Source: Adlercreutzia murintestinalis (GTDB taxonomy: Bacteria > Actinomycetota > Coriobacteriia > Coriobacteriales > Eggerthellaceae). From it: DNA of 64,000 bases. Below the pieces are notes generated by a model that ran no database searches, had not been told where the DNA came from, and was given only the letters and a program-made list of their open reading frames with translations. Both the position numbers and the translations under genes were made by a program. This document shows positions 11,101 through 18,600 of the stretch, piece after piece (position 1 is the stretch's first letter; each line of letters starts with the position of its first letter). Location of the stretch: NCBI RefSeq assembly GCF_943192905.1, contig NZ_CALPCC010000001.1, forward strand, positions 62,001 through 126,000, written 5' to 3'.

Positions 11101-12592
11101 TGTAAGCGCTGAACGAGGCGGTGGTGCCATTGATGGTCACCTTCGCGCCATCCAGCACGAAACCGCCCAGCGGGCTCAATTGGAAGGTCGCATCCGTGCC
11201 CACCGGGCGCACCAGCGTTCCTGTCGGACTGATGGTACCGTTCACGGCACGTGCCTCCACGGTGTAGCTGCCCGCCGCGGGCACGGCTACCGCGAAGGCA
11301 CCTAGGGTGCCACCCAGGCCATCGGTCGCGAAATCGAGCGTAGCGCGACCGCTATCGGGCACGGTCAGCGTGGCCGTCAGGGGCGCCCCGTCCGAGCCGG
11401 TCGTCTGACTGGTATAGGTATAGGGAGAAGCCGTTTGACCAGGGTCTTTCGTGAACGTGACGCTGTAGGGCTTGCCGCCGACGAGGCTCACGATAGTGAA
11501 GCTGTCGGTCCCGAGCAGCTGATCGCGCGTGGCGTCGGTGATCTGCATGTTCACATTGGTGGCCGCGTCGAAGAGCGTGGGGTCGGGAAGCATCGATCCG
11601 TTCACGATCTCCATCTGCCATGCCTCGGCGATCTGCTGACCAGCTGCCGCGTTTTCCAGCATGCCCAGCGTGCCCGCTGCCGCGCTGCCGTTTCCGGCCG
11701 TGATGTCGGTCACGCTCAGGATGGCCGATGCCGCAAAGGCGCCGTCCACCACCGCTTGCGGCTGCTCAGGCGATGCGGTGTTGTCGATCTGGTCGCGCGT
11801 GAACTGCGAATCGCTGATGGGGAACTCGGCGAACGTGACCCCTTGCGCACGCTGGTCGCCGTTGCCGATGAGCGTCATGCTGAACACGTATTTGCCCTCA
11901 CGCGGCTCATCGCCGAAGATACTGTTCAGCGAACAGTCCACCTCGTAGGTGTGACCGGTCGCGGGAAGCGGGCGCGTGATGCGATAGGCGCTGTTCGTGC
12001 GGCCGTTCTTCGTCCAGGTCAGCTCCATCACATAATGGCTGCCGGATACGATCTGACCGTCCACGGTAGCGCCGGTCGGGTACGGGCTGCCGCCCTCGAA
12101 CTTCGCCCAGAGCCGTCCGCTATCAGTGTCGGCTTGCTTGGACGCCTCCACCGTGATGGTGCCTTGCGGGCCCCGACTGTCGGTCGCCCGGAAACTGGAA
12201 TAGGTGGAGACAGTGACCACCGTGTTGGCATCGGTGGTGCCCTCAGCGTTCAGCTGACCACCTTGCTCGTCTTCGGTGGGCTGCCAAGCGTCCATGGCAT
12301 CTTGCGCTTCATCTGCCGTGGTGGCCGCCCACGCCGTCAGCGCGGTAGCCGGACACAGCGAGACTACCATGATCACCGCCATGAATGCGCTGAGCATCCG
12401 GCGCAGGCCGAACGCTATACGCACGTTGCCCGCTTTCCGAAGCGCATCTGCATGTACCCTTGATGTCGCGCACGTTCTTGAGCGCGCTTCAAATGTCTTG
12501 CGCGTACTGCTTGCTATGCGAGGCGCATCTGCATGCGACTGCGTCGGCTGATCTGCGCTCGTGCGCATGTGTTTCCCGATTTTGCTTCCCAT
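5114..12592 (-). CDS. Giant cell-wall-anchored repeat protein (divergent InlB B-repeats, LATTG anchor)
   Basis: 2492 residues. A long basic N-terminus precedes a hydrophobic export segment (about residues 67-83), with cleavage probably near TAWA-A (about 89). After about 450 residues of unique beta-rich sequence come roughly 16 repeats of 80-120 aa. Each is built around a 'GxVxPxG...v..G.s.tf.f.Pd.Gy.l..v.v' core, matching the divergent InlB B-repeat (Flg_new_2) family of extracellular stalk domains. The C-terminus carries LATTGD, a hydrophobic span and SRSRGRRK, a variant LPxTG sorting signal. No catalytic motif is visible, so adhesin or stalk is the likely role. It is the last gene of surface locus A. 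Its 304-bp upstream gap contains two perfect parS sites. No sortase gene is in the window. Confidence 0.85.
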   Translation of the reverse strand: MGSKIGKHMRTSADQPTQSHADAPRIASSTRKTFEARSRTCATSRVHADALRKAGNVRIAFGLRRMLSAFMAVIMVVSLCPATALTAWAATTADEAQDAMDAWQPTEDEQGGQLNAEGTTDANTVVTVSTYSSFRATDSRGPQGTITVEASKQADTDSGRLWAKFEGGSPYPTGATVDGQIVSGSHYVMELTWTKNGRTNSAYRITRPLPATGHTYEVDCSLNSIFGDEPREGKYVFSMTLIGNGDQRAQGVTFAEFPISDSQFTRDQIDNTASPEQPQAVVDGAFAASAILSVTDITAGNGSAAAGTLGMLENAAAGQQIAEAWQMEIVNGSMLPDPTLFDAATNVNMQITDATRDQLLGTDSFTIVSLVGGKPYSVTFTKDPGQTASPYTYTSQTTGSDGAPLTATLTVPDSGRATLDFATDGLGGTLGAFAVAVPAAGSYTVEARAVNGTISPTGTLVRPVGTDATFQLSPLGGFVLDGAKVTINGTTASFSAYTLNGNTLTLKSRPANTTTQLVVEFAPFVPSGQPSKLDMSITGVCANPASAFDDPVANSIIEATYQQVGADGVASQQTAQAAEPALTNVQVGSPVLINFKKVADGYVVRGVRMGATQSALNNAPLMTVTGTTFTIPAMTTDAQLVQVEYEPGIQPPTLDIRHQVIGLAGAGGTVGGSSDMGVTHGNYFVSAVRADGDHVIESVKVYAGALSEAPANSVAALADLTAQAAGKKSYDVNLTSVTSDLTVVATFERGPVSVDVAQVAGGRVWLASAGETAQPPYEVAHDTPVNFRFTVQDEYRFDGVWVGNTKKSLTDLGVDASASQGSFALSFAASTTITPVFVPEQMPDPARYVYATVVTDGNGTVNPEGGVTFARGSALTLNFGTVAGKETWRASKVTVSSDGLLRSVELNDAQAASYIFDPTASPWNQLGEPSMYTIAVEFADASEGGQQPDPAPLPDPVQIAIATTDGGMVSPAGTLVDGQRVYQAAPGVQQAFTLIPDTGYTLDKVWLNVGDGGRMVDVTNMSAPDGTRYVSDGVLCLTPAADTDYKVLVEFGPTAESPKVRWNVQTEVANGRGGSITPAGTTQTQDGQVVEFSFMNDAGQRLASVSVQTAQADSFDGVTAQDLTSMVVDKRLKLTINANTRVVATFEMDPDFDPSHETARYTLDVQAEGSGTVSPAGAQELFVDSALTISFKPDRGAALVSVEATCADPQWSVPIPVLSMNEDAGTYSYAFGLPADSASRFAGKTVTLKATFERAAVSHAVTVVTEGPTGVSASAGPHDASGYGYVSPGYDCGSVVNVAQGASQMFYFVERPGYVVSDVYVGSTRVAGSVQSYLLAGVTSDMTLRVVYAAQTNAPGTNEDEMFTVNASVSGGGGAISPAGDARVPKGGSVMYALIPDDGYQLASLTVDGIDQMDQVDGDSYLLAPVSAAHVVRATFKRQTEGGGNEGEERPTPGDAVLHHVYVSVSGNGMVTPGNVRAGDVGDIEVVDGGQQTFSFLPDLDAPEGKVNVLDYIEIRRGALVHRIDTAMGSYTFFSVRADVSLSVCFKQVDKGGPDGNKPTYARYTVNASASAGGTVVPAGDTVVNAGASLTLRAVPDEGFHLSYLAIDANATGAGAGGTTTTYIPASALALGCYTLGNIQADHSVRAVFVQDGSAGEEGFTTYTIDVDGARVQASLSGVVHVKEGADQTLTLAPTFGNQIAAVRVVSAADPSQVLWQTSLGTDAGRLPVDVPLRYFDDVDAAVVLVEFGPGYSQTDPSAVYTVTTTVLPDASGNMLGTVTPGGTQQFPAGSDVIFTMVPFKGCTVDAVTANGDPVVFTQEGGYYQFTAHDLSGALNVAVRFRLVAEGEGNIPEPGRTVQVTYDVQGAGSIQPASPALVRPGDDLTITLVPRAGATLGTLIVGGRTVTADAVQLANGSYLYTIKGVQADTVVAATFVNADGTVSDPDNGINVNVKVDVKVSGNIYGGTVDPNHALSLSPGASQLFLIKPADGFYVADVVLEYADGRTERPAVNPWLPDYSTGQMRPAQVGSGSSVQQAGSSQTNQVSSIDGVPTVQKPYSYVEVGNIRESFTMRVTLDDCMNDPANTRKEYYLYTDAAAGLVTSTPTVGGNGTVVPGDGTNVVAPNGEKTFIITPGTRADGTQEELESVTIHGMTVDLSGSDVRTNGVQDPAKVAQKMKESGALRPGESFVWVDAPAPGHYELTLKAEQREDGTWFIDQPIVIFTGQGGAFTNRVLVRAVEIDESGQRVPVDASVLKMTATRLADGKTTVDGQLDLAYGGALQVKAELLNAQYELVSISPDDTGYVTVTPRDRAEEVAADAPNTFYAYGPGSVLATVQKKSQAQAHYFVEATAGKGGAISAAKENYQVGETAQFTFTPDAGYQVASVTLNGQKSDYTSRTYTVPSEVCVKDAKVTLHVEFKATLPAAGDPQGSAGSRLLRTLTSLATTGDNGMPMATGLLAVACGALGVAVLVWSRSRGRRKDAAAAHAAIDD

Positions 12593-12638
12593 AATCAGCT
12601 CTTTTCCCTTTACGCTCTATTCACAACAGCTTTCCCAA

Positions 12639-12654
12639 TGCTGCACGTGAACCA
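12639..12654. promoter_or_regulatory. Degenerate parS-like site
   Basis: TGCTGCACGTGAACCA differs from the parS consensus TGTTNCACGTGAAACA at two positions. It lies 39 bp from a perfect copy, upstream of the 2492-aa gene. It may be a decayed member of the cluster. Confidence 0.35.
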
Positions 12655-12692
12655 TTCTTGGATCCGTTCTTTCGTTCCCGAAACCCTTTGAA

Positions 12693-12708
12693 TGTTTCAC
12701 GTGAAACA
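12693..12708. promoter_or_regulatory. parS site (ParB/Spo0J binding palindrome)
   Basis: TGTTTCACGTGAAACA matches the bacterial parS consensus TGTTNCACGTGAAACA exactly. It sits in a longer 20-bp palindrome, AATGTTTCACGTGAAACATT (12691-12710), in the gap upstream of the 2492-aa gene. Confidence 0.85.
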
Positions 12709-12807
12709 TTTCCACTCGCTCTAACAAACACACCCGTGCTTCTCCCTACATGTTTTCGCGAAGCATCACTGTGCGATCTGGCGAAATCACCTGCATTTCC
12801 CCCAGAA

Positions 12808-12823
12808 TGTTTCACGTGAAACA
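12808..12823. promoter_or_regulatory. parS site, second copy
   Basis: Same exact 16-mer, again inside the identical 20-bp palindrome (12806-12825), 115 bp from the first. Apart from the parS-type sites, the gap 12593-12896 shows no gene. Confidence 0.85.
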
Positions 12824-12896
12824 TTCTTTCGCTCACGCGTTCAACCGTGCCTGCATAAGACTCGCTCCCCCATTGGATGCCCGAGCGCCTTCACCA

Positions 12897-13787
12897 TCAG
12901 CTCTTCACCTGCACGGTGATCTTCGCCGCTGCCTGCCCGATCTGCTGCTCGGTATCCGGGTCGTACGCGCTGAACACCGCTGTGCACGGATACGTGCCCG
13001 CCGGAAGCGACACATCCAAGCTGTCGCGCTGCACGTGATAATCAGGCTCGATCATGTCGGTGGTGTAGATCACATCTCCCGTGTCGTCTCGCGTGATATT
13101 CACCTGCATCAAATACTTGTTGCCCGGCACATTCTCGATGCGCAACTCGCCTTCCGCATCGCCGTTTTCAAACTCCACCACCGAAGCGATAGAGATGTTG
13201 AACATGCCCTCTTCCACCTGCCGATCGAGCTCGGCCTGTATTTCTTCGTCGGTCTTGCCCTCGAGCTGACCGCGCGTGCCCTGCCGCGTGCTGGGCGCCT
13301 CTTGCATAAGGAAGAAGATAGCCACCGCAAGCGCGATGCAGACGAGTGCCACGATGATGGAGATCACGATGACACGCCTACTGCGCTTCTGCTTCACCTG
13401 CACCGGCTGGCTGGTGGCGGGCTGCACATACGCCTGCGGATACGCATACACCGGCTGGCCGTATTGGTTGTAGGCAATCGGCTGGGCCTGGTTCGACTGC
13501 GTTTGCTGGCCCTGCGCGTATGGATCGTAGGACTGCGCTTGCCCCGGCTGGCTCTGGTGCGCTCGGCCCGACTGAACATGCTGCGTCTGGTGACCTTGCG
13601 GTCCCTGTCCCAGCTGGCCTTGATAAGGCTGCTGCGGTATATACCCCGACGCATACCCCTGACCACCTTCATAAGGGGAAGGCACACGACCTTCGAAGCC
13701 GTCAAAGCGGCCATCGGCGCCCGCGAACTGCTGTGCTCGCGGGTCGCCCTGGTAGTACTGATCTTTTTGATGGCCGCTGTTCGTCAT
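12897..13787 (-). CDS. Single-pass membrane protein, surface-locus paralog family (copy 1)
   Basis: 296 residues. A long Gln/Pro/Tyr-rich cytoplasmic N-terminus with YxQPYQG-, SYDPYAQ- and YGQPVYAYPQ-like low complexity (1-130) leads to KQKRSRR and one membrane span (139-161). An extracellular domain of about 125 aa follows. That domain carries the family signature: EIQAELDRQVEEGMFNISIA, IENVPGNKY, a TGDVIY strand, and the end strands GTYPCTAVFSAYDPDT and AAAKITVQV. It is shared with the genes at 14752, 57920 and 61932. I choose ATG at 13787, which follows AGGAAGG, over an upstream start at 13823. It sits between a small secreted protein gene and the giant LATTG protein gene. The fold looks Ig-like. 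The function is unknown. Confidence 0.75.
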   Translation of the reverse strand: MTNSGHQKDQYYQGDPRAQQFAGADGRFDGFEGRVPSPYEGGQGYASGYIPQQPYQGQLGQGPQGHQTQHVQSGRAHQSQPGQAQSYDPYAQGQQTQSNQAQPIAYNQYGQPVYAYPQAYVQPATSQPVQVKQKRSRRVIVISIIVALVCIALAVAIFFLMQEAPSTRQGTRGQLEGKTDEEIQAELDRQVEEGMFNISIASVVEFENGDAEGELRIENVPGNKYLMQVNITRDDTGDVIYTTDMIEPDYHVQRDSLDVSLPAGTYPCTAVFSAYDPDTEQQIGQAAAKITVQVKS

Positions 13788-13837
13788 GTGCCTTCCTTGA
13801 TGTTCCGTATCGCGAACGATCACGCCAGCTACGGCGT

Positions 13838-14593
13838 TTACTCAGCCAGACCCACCGTGTAGATGATGCCAGCCAGGTCGAGGTCAGATGCTTCCTTGGC
13901 CAGCACCGAGCTAGATGCCTTCACCGTAATGACGCACTTACGAGCGGCAACGGCATCAGCGCCGGTACCAGGCTTGGTCGCAGTGCCAGGCACGGTCCAC
14001 TCGATGGTCGCAGTGCCTTCCTGGGTCTTGCCCGAAGAAGCGCTACCACCCTTGGTGAACCACTCGGTGGTGCCAAAAGTGGCCGTGTCGGTGGGCACAA
14101 ACGACATCATGATGGTGCCCGCAGCCGGATTCACCGGAGCGCTGGACGTGCCGCTCAGGCGCGATGCAGCTGCATCCACTGCAATGTGATCGTCGCTGCC
14201 GCCGAAGTTCCAGTCGGCCTTGTTGTCGCCCTCATCCAAAATGCTGTAGGAAGCGGACTTCACTTCGATATCCGGACCGGAGTTATTCTGGATGAAGTAG
14301 TTGGTCGGGGTCTTGCCCATGCCGCCAGCACGGTCGAGCACGACCGGCAGCTTAAGCGGCACGGTCACACTCAGCTGAGAGGTGTAGGTAGAGACGTTGA
14401 CCACCGTAGAGTTGGCGTTGTCGGTGTTGGTCACCGTGCCAGAACCATCGGCAGCAATGCCAGTGAACTCAGTGTCGTCAGTTGCAGAACCGGTGTTAGA
14501 ACCGGTGGTCTCTGCGAATGCTGGCATAGCACATCCCATGGCCAGCGCGGCGCTTACGGCTACAGCCCCAAACAGTTTGCTTGTCTTCTTCAT
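13838..14593 (-). CDS. Small secreted beta-rich protein, candidate major surface subunit
   Basis: 251 residues with a clear signal peptide (MKKTSKLFGAVAVSAALAMG, cleavage after AFA near residue 27). The mature part begins with a Ser/Thr/Asn/Gly-rich stretch, then VVNVSTYTSQLSVTVPLKLP, then PTNYFIQNNSGPDIEVKS, and ends in a LAGIIYTVGLAE strand. It has no anchor or membrane span. The same plan (a VPxxxx strand, 'Y-I-x-N' strand, terminal ITYTI/IYTVG strand) recurs in the secreted proteins at 62579 and 63527. A near-perfect Shine-Dalgarno (AAGGAGG) and a palindromic hairpin upstream suggest strong, tuned expression. It lies between two paralogous membrane-protein genes. I know no assigned function. 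A fimbrial or S-layer-like subunit is an inference. Confidence 0.7.
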   Translation of the reverse strand: MKKTSKLFGAVAVSAALAMGCAMPAFAETTGSNTGSATDDTEFTGIAADGSGTVTNTDNANSTVVNVSTYTSQLSVTVPLKLPVVLDRAGGMGKTPTNYFIQNNSGPDIEVKSASYSILDEGDNKADWNFGGSDDHIAVDAAASRLSGTSSAPVNPAAGTIMMSFVPTDTATFGTTEWFTKGGSASSGKTQEGTATIEWTVPGTATKPGTGADAVAARKCVITVKASSSVLAKEASDLDLAGIIYTVGLAE

Positions 14594-14682
14594 GGCTTTT
14601 TCCTCCTTGTGTTGTTAAGCCATTCCGTCCTTGCTTGTCGGCCCCTCAAACGGCTTTCCCGAAAACCTCAGGGCCTTATGGT

Positions 14683-14742
14683 CACGCCCATACGGGCGGT
14701 GATCCCGTTGTTGTGCGGTAGTGAGCAAGCATGCTTGCTCAC
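14683..14742 (-). promoter_or_regulatory. Two hairpins ahead of the secreted-subunit gene, one a perfect 22-bp palindrome
   Basis: In the 158-bp gap between two minus-strand genes, GTGAGCAAGCA (14721-14731) is followed with no loop by its exact complement (14732-14742), 9 bp past the upstream stop. A second stem, CACGCCC (14683-14689) with GGGCGGTG (14694-14701), follows. There is no U-run. They could attenuate read-through, mark an RNA-processing end, or bind a regulator. Confidence 0.5.
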
Positions 14743-14751
14743 CCAGGCTTT

Positions 14752-15498
14752 CTAGCCCAGCACGTTGATCGTCACCTTGGCAGCCGCCTTGCCCACTTCG
14801 TCGTAGGTTGTGCCATCCATGGCCGTGAAGGTGGCGGTTGCGTCATAGGTACCCGGCTCCAAGTCCTTCGCGAGCGCGATGTTCTCGATGAACTGGTTGG
14901 GCTTTAAGATGCCACTCTCGTAGAGCACATCGCCGGTAGCATCATCAGTGATGGTCACCTGCATGTTGTAGCGGTTGCCTGGCACGTTCTCAATGAAGGC
15001 TGTACCATCAGATGCACCATCATCGAACTGGATGACGCTGGCGATGGAGATGTTGAACATGCCCTCTTCTACCTGGCGGTTGAGCTCAGCTTGCATCTCT
15101 TCTTCACTCTTGTAGGGCGCTTGCCCATCGCGAGCTGTTGTGTCCAGCAAACTGTTGCCATTGCAGGCAAACAGCCATACGAGCAGCCACACCGCCAGCG
15201 CTGCCACGATCACGCCGATAACCACAATGAGAGTAGTGCGACGGCTTGAAGCGGGTTTTTGGGCAGACGCAGATGCGCCCCCCGCCGTCCCGCTTGTTGC
15301 TACCTTGCCAGCAACATTTTTCTGGGAAGCGCCCTGTGCGCCCGAACCTCCGTGAGTCTGCACACCCGTGCGTCCTTGCGTCTGCATGCGACCGCCGGGC
15401 TGAACCTGTGTCTGTTGACGCGCAAAGTGCGGCGAACTTTGGGGCTGCTGACTGCCGCCCATGCCCGCGCCCATCCTGTTGTCGTTGTTGTTGGCCAT
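14752..15498 (-). CDS. Single-pass membrane protein, surface-locus paralog family (copy 2)
   Basis: 248 residues starting at MANNND. The ATG at 15498 follows GGGAAGG, the same arrangement as copy 1, and is preferred over 15510. The N-terminus (1-85) is low-complexity Gln/Gly/Ser/Ala, followed by SSRRTT and one membrane span (88-111). The extracellular domain shows EEEMQAELNRQVEEGMFNIS, IENVPGNRY, TGDVLYESGILKPNQ, GTYDATATFTAMD and GKAAAKVTINV, closely parallel to the copies at 12897, 57920 and 61932. It lies between the 2853-aa repeat protein and the small secreted protein. Topology is N-in, C-out. The function is unknown. A role in anchoring or assembling neighbouring surface proteins is inferred from repeated co-location. 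Confidence 0.75.
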   Translation of the reverse strand: MANNNDNRMGAGMGGSQQPQSSPHFARQQTQVQPGGRMQTQGRTGVQTHGGSGAQGASQKNVAGKVATSGTAGGASASAQKPASSRRTTLIVVIGVIVAALAVWLLVWLFACNGNSLLDTTARDGQAPYKSEEEMQAELNRQVEEGMFNISIASVIQFDDGASDGTAFIENVPGNRYNMQVTITDDATGDVLYESGILKPNQFIENIALAKDLEPGTYDATATFTAMDGTTYDEVGKAAAKVTINVLG

Positions 15499-15679
15499 GC
15501 GCCTTCCCATTCGTCGATGCCTTCATTACTTGTGGCGGCTGTCCGCCAAGTCGTGCGTAGCAGCAGATTGCTGCCAGGTCCTGCTGGTCGTGCTATAGGT
15601 ACAAGTTCCCCAACCCATGGATTCCGAAAGCTGCATCCTAAAAGACCGCTCTCAAAACCCATGGAGGATCTCCTGGTTA

Positions 15680-18600
15680 TCAGTCTTGTCTGCCTTCCGC
15701 AGCGTTTGTATCCGCCACGTCACCATTGCTCTCGAAGAGGTATTCCGTGTTCTCGTACTGAGATTCCTTCAATGACACGATCCACTTGATCTTGGCGATC
15801 TCGCCCCATGCATGCTCTTCGCCGGCGTAGCGCATGTTCATGCTGAACCGCGATCCGTCATACGACAGTTTCAAATGGTCCTCGATGAGCTGCGTCAAAT
15901 CGCTCTCATCAGCCGCCGGTCCTATCAGCAACCGATCGCTCGCAGCCAGCGATCCACCATTAATGCCAAAGCTCTTGTTGCTGTAACTGAACGCCACGCC
16001 GCTATCAATATCGGTCATGCCAGACAGATCGGCACCCGTCTCATCCTTGAACAGGTCGAGCACTACCGTTTGGTTGGTCACCTCAGACTCAGCACCCACC
16101 AGCAGCGTACGTGGCGTGCGCGACACAATGCGCACCGTGTCATCCGACATGCTCTCGGTGGCGGTCAGATCCAACCTGATATGAGCCAGCACATCCTTGC
16201 TGTCAGGCAGATCAGCGCTATAGACCACTTTCCAACCCGCATACAGATTCAGCACGCCATTATTCTCATCGGGTAGTTCGAGTGCATTCTCGCCACCCAG
16301 CAACTCGAGTACGGTGTACTCATGACCTGGCAAGAATGTGGCCTTCTTCGTGCCGTCCGCATCGTCGAGCACGTTCCAACTTGCAATGTTGTAGCTGAAG
16401 ATGGAGTCACTCACCGAAGGCTTGGTCGTGCCGGTCGTATCCTGCGACGGCAACTTTATCTTATCGTTCACACCCAGATCGGTGTAGTAGCCATCGTCGG
16501 CGTTCACTGTGCACATATCGCGCGGTCGTATGCTATTGAACTTCCAGAAGTCGATGCTGTAGGTGCGCTCGTTCCACGTGGCGCACAGCGTCACCTCCTG
16601 CGTGGACGGATCAGCCGCACCCGCTGCGGGCACCGCTGTAAAACCGAGACGTACAAACGTGCTGTTCGCATCGCCATCAAGCGTCACCTTGTCGGTCAAC
16701 CCAAACTGCTGGCTTTTATCCTCAAGCTGCCATCCGGTATGCGTGAAGCCTACCGGCGATACGATCGCCGTAGAACTTCCCACGTTCGGCTGCGTAGCTG
16801 CGCTTGCCAAATCGGCGTACGCGAACTCAGTAGCCGCCAGTGTGGAATCATCCGGCGCATCGGGCATACCGGCAATATAGGCATGCTTATACACCAGCTT
16901 ATACGCAATCGTCTTGAATACCGTAGTGAAGCTCAGGTTCTCAGTCACGTCCTTGTTGGGTAAATCGGCAGCCGCAGCGTTCTGGTCACGATCGGTTGTA
17001 GCGGCGTATTCATTCGTTGGCAGCCATTTCGCGAAATAGTTGCCCGCAGCCGGATCGAAGAAGCCACTCACCTCGTCCAGCGCAGCAGCTGCATCCGCCA
17101 CCGTTGCCGGCGTTCCTACTTCGTTCGCGCTAGCACCACTGCCATGATCATACGTAACCGTGGATGTCACCACACCATCATCGGCGGTATAGACACCACC
17201 GGTACCCGTCCGAAACTCCACGGTGTACTGCTTCTTGAAGTACACGCGCAAGCAGCCGGTACCGTCCTCCTTCACCTCGGCGCCATCGTTGCGTGCCTCC
17301 GTGATACCTTCGTCGTACTCGTAGCCGCCAAGCGCAGGCACCTTATACTCATCGTCCAAGGTCAGCGCCTCGCCCATGCTGCCATATCCCAGATACATCA
17401 TGACACCGTCGCCGGTAGCATAGGTACCATCAGCAGCCTCGTAATAGGCGTACACGTAATACGGAATGTCTGTGCGCCAATGCCACACTGCATACAATGG
17501 CAGCGTCACGTTATTGCCCGTCACAGCGTTTTGGGTGACGATGGCCGACACAAGCGTAGCCTCGTTTAGAGGATTCTTCGGCGCATACTTGTTCTCGCCC
17601 TCTTCGCTGCCATACGCCCATGCATTCAGGCTATAGCCCGGCTTCGTGAACGTATCGCGCGGCAGCTCCACGCTCTCGTGATACTTGATGCCTGTGGCCA
17701 GCGTAGTGCCGCCCGAAGTAACCGCACCGTTGCGCAGCACGATGTCATAGCTGTACTCGTTCCATTGGGGCACCAGCGTGATACCGCGTGTCGTAGTGCT
17801 CAACGCCGGATCGTTCGGATCATATTCCACCTCGAACATATCCCGGAACGCCATTACTCCAACACCGCCTGCGGCAATGCCCACCTCGAACACGTTCTTG
17901 CTCAAATCGCTGTCGGCAGTATTCCAACCCAAGTGCTCGTATCCGTAACCGCTGTAGATGTTGCGCCCTAGCTGCAAGTTGCCTTCTTGCAACACGCCGT
18001 CTACATAGAGGCCGTCATCAAGGCCGTCATCGCGCAGCGTGAGCTTCGCCTTGTTGGCGGGCAGCGTTACGCTATCCTTCGGCGCGCCATCTCCATCGGT
18101 GGCGTAGTTGTGCGCGAACGTGATGGAGAACTCGATGAACTCCCATTGCGGGTACAGGTAGATATCAGTGGAGTTCCACGGATCATCCATGTACTCGGCG
18201 CTCCCGGTGCCATCAACGATCTCCTTGATGGAAAGCGATGTGGCCGTATCGGCAGCAGCCGTCTTGTTCGCCTCAACATCTGCCAGAGTGCTGTTGTACT
18301 TCCGCGTACCCCATGCGGTGTAGTAGCGGCCGTCATAGCGCAGATCCGTCACATCGGCCCCCAGCATGCTCACCGTGCCTTCGTTGTATCCGATGTTCTG
18401 CACCACCTGCACGTCCTTGTCCTGGACGAATGGCCGTTTGTGGCTGTACAGGTCGTTGCGGAAGTGAACGGTGTAGTTCTTCTCGGTCCAGCCCGCGTAG
18501 AGCATGAGCGTACGACCGATCAGGAGCCCTTCGTTCGCCTCGACGAAACTACCCGAATCAGGCACGTATTCGCGGATGTCGATGGCATCACCCGCAGACA

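Noticed and set aside
6677-11305. A 1542-codon open frame on the plus strand opposite the 2492-aa surface gene
   Set aside because: It is the mirror of a GC-rich coding frame. Its composition is dominated by His, Arg and Ala, and it has no domain, signal or ribosome binding site.
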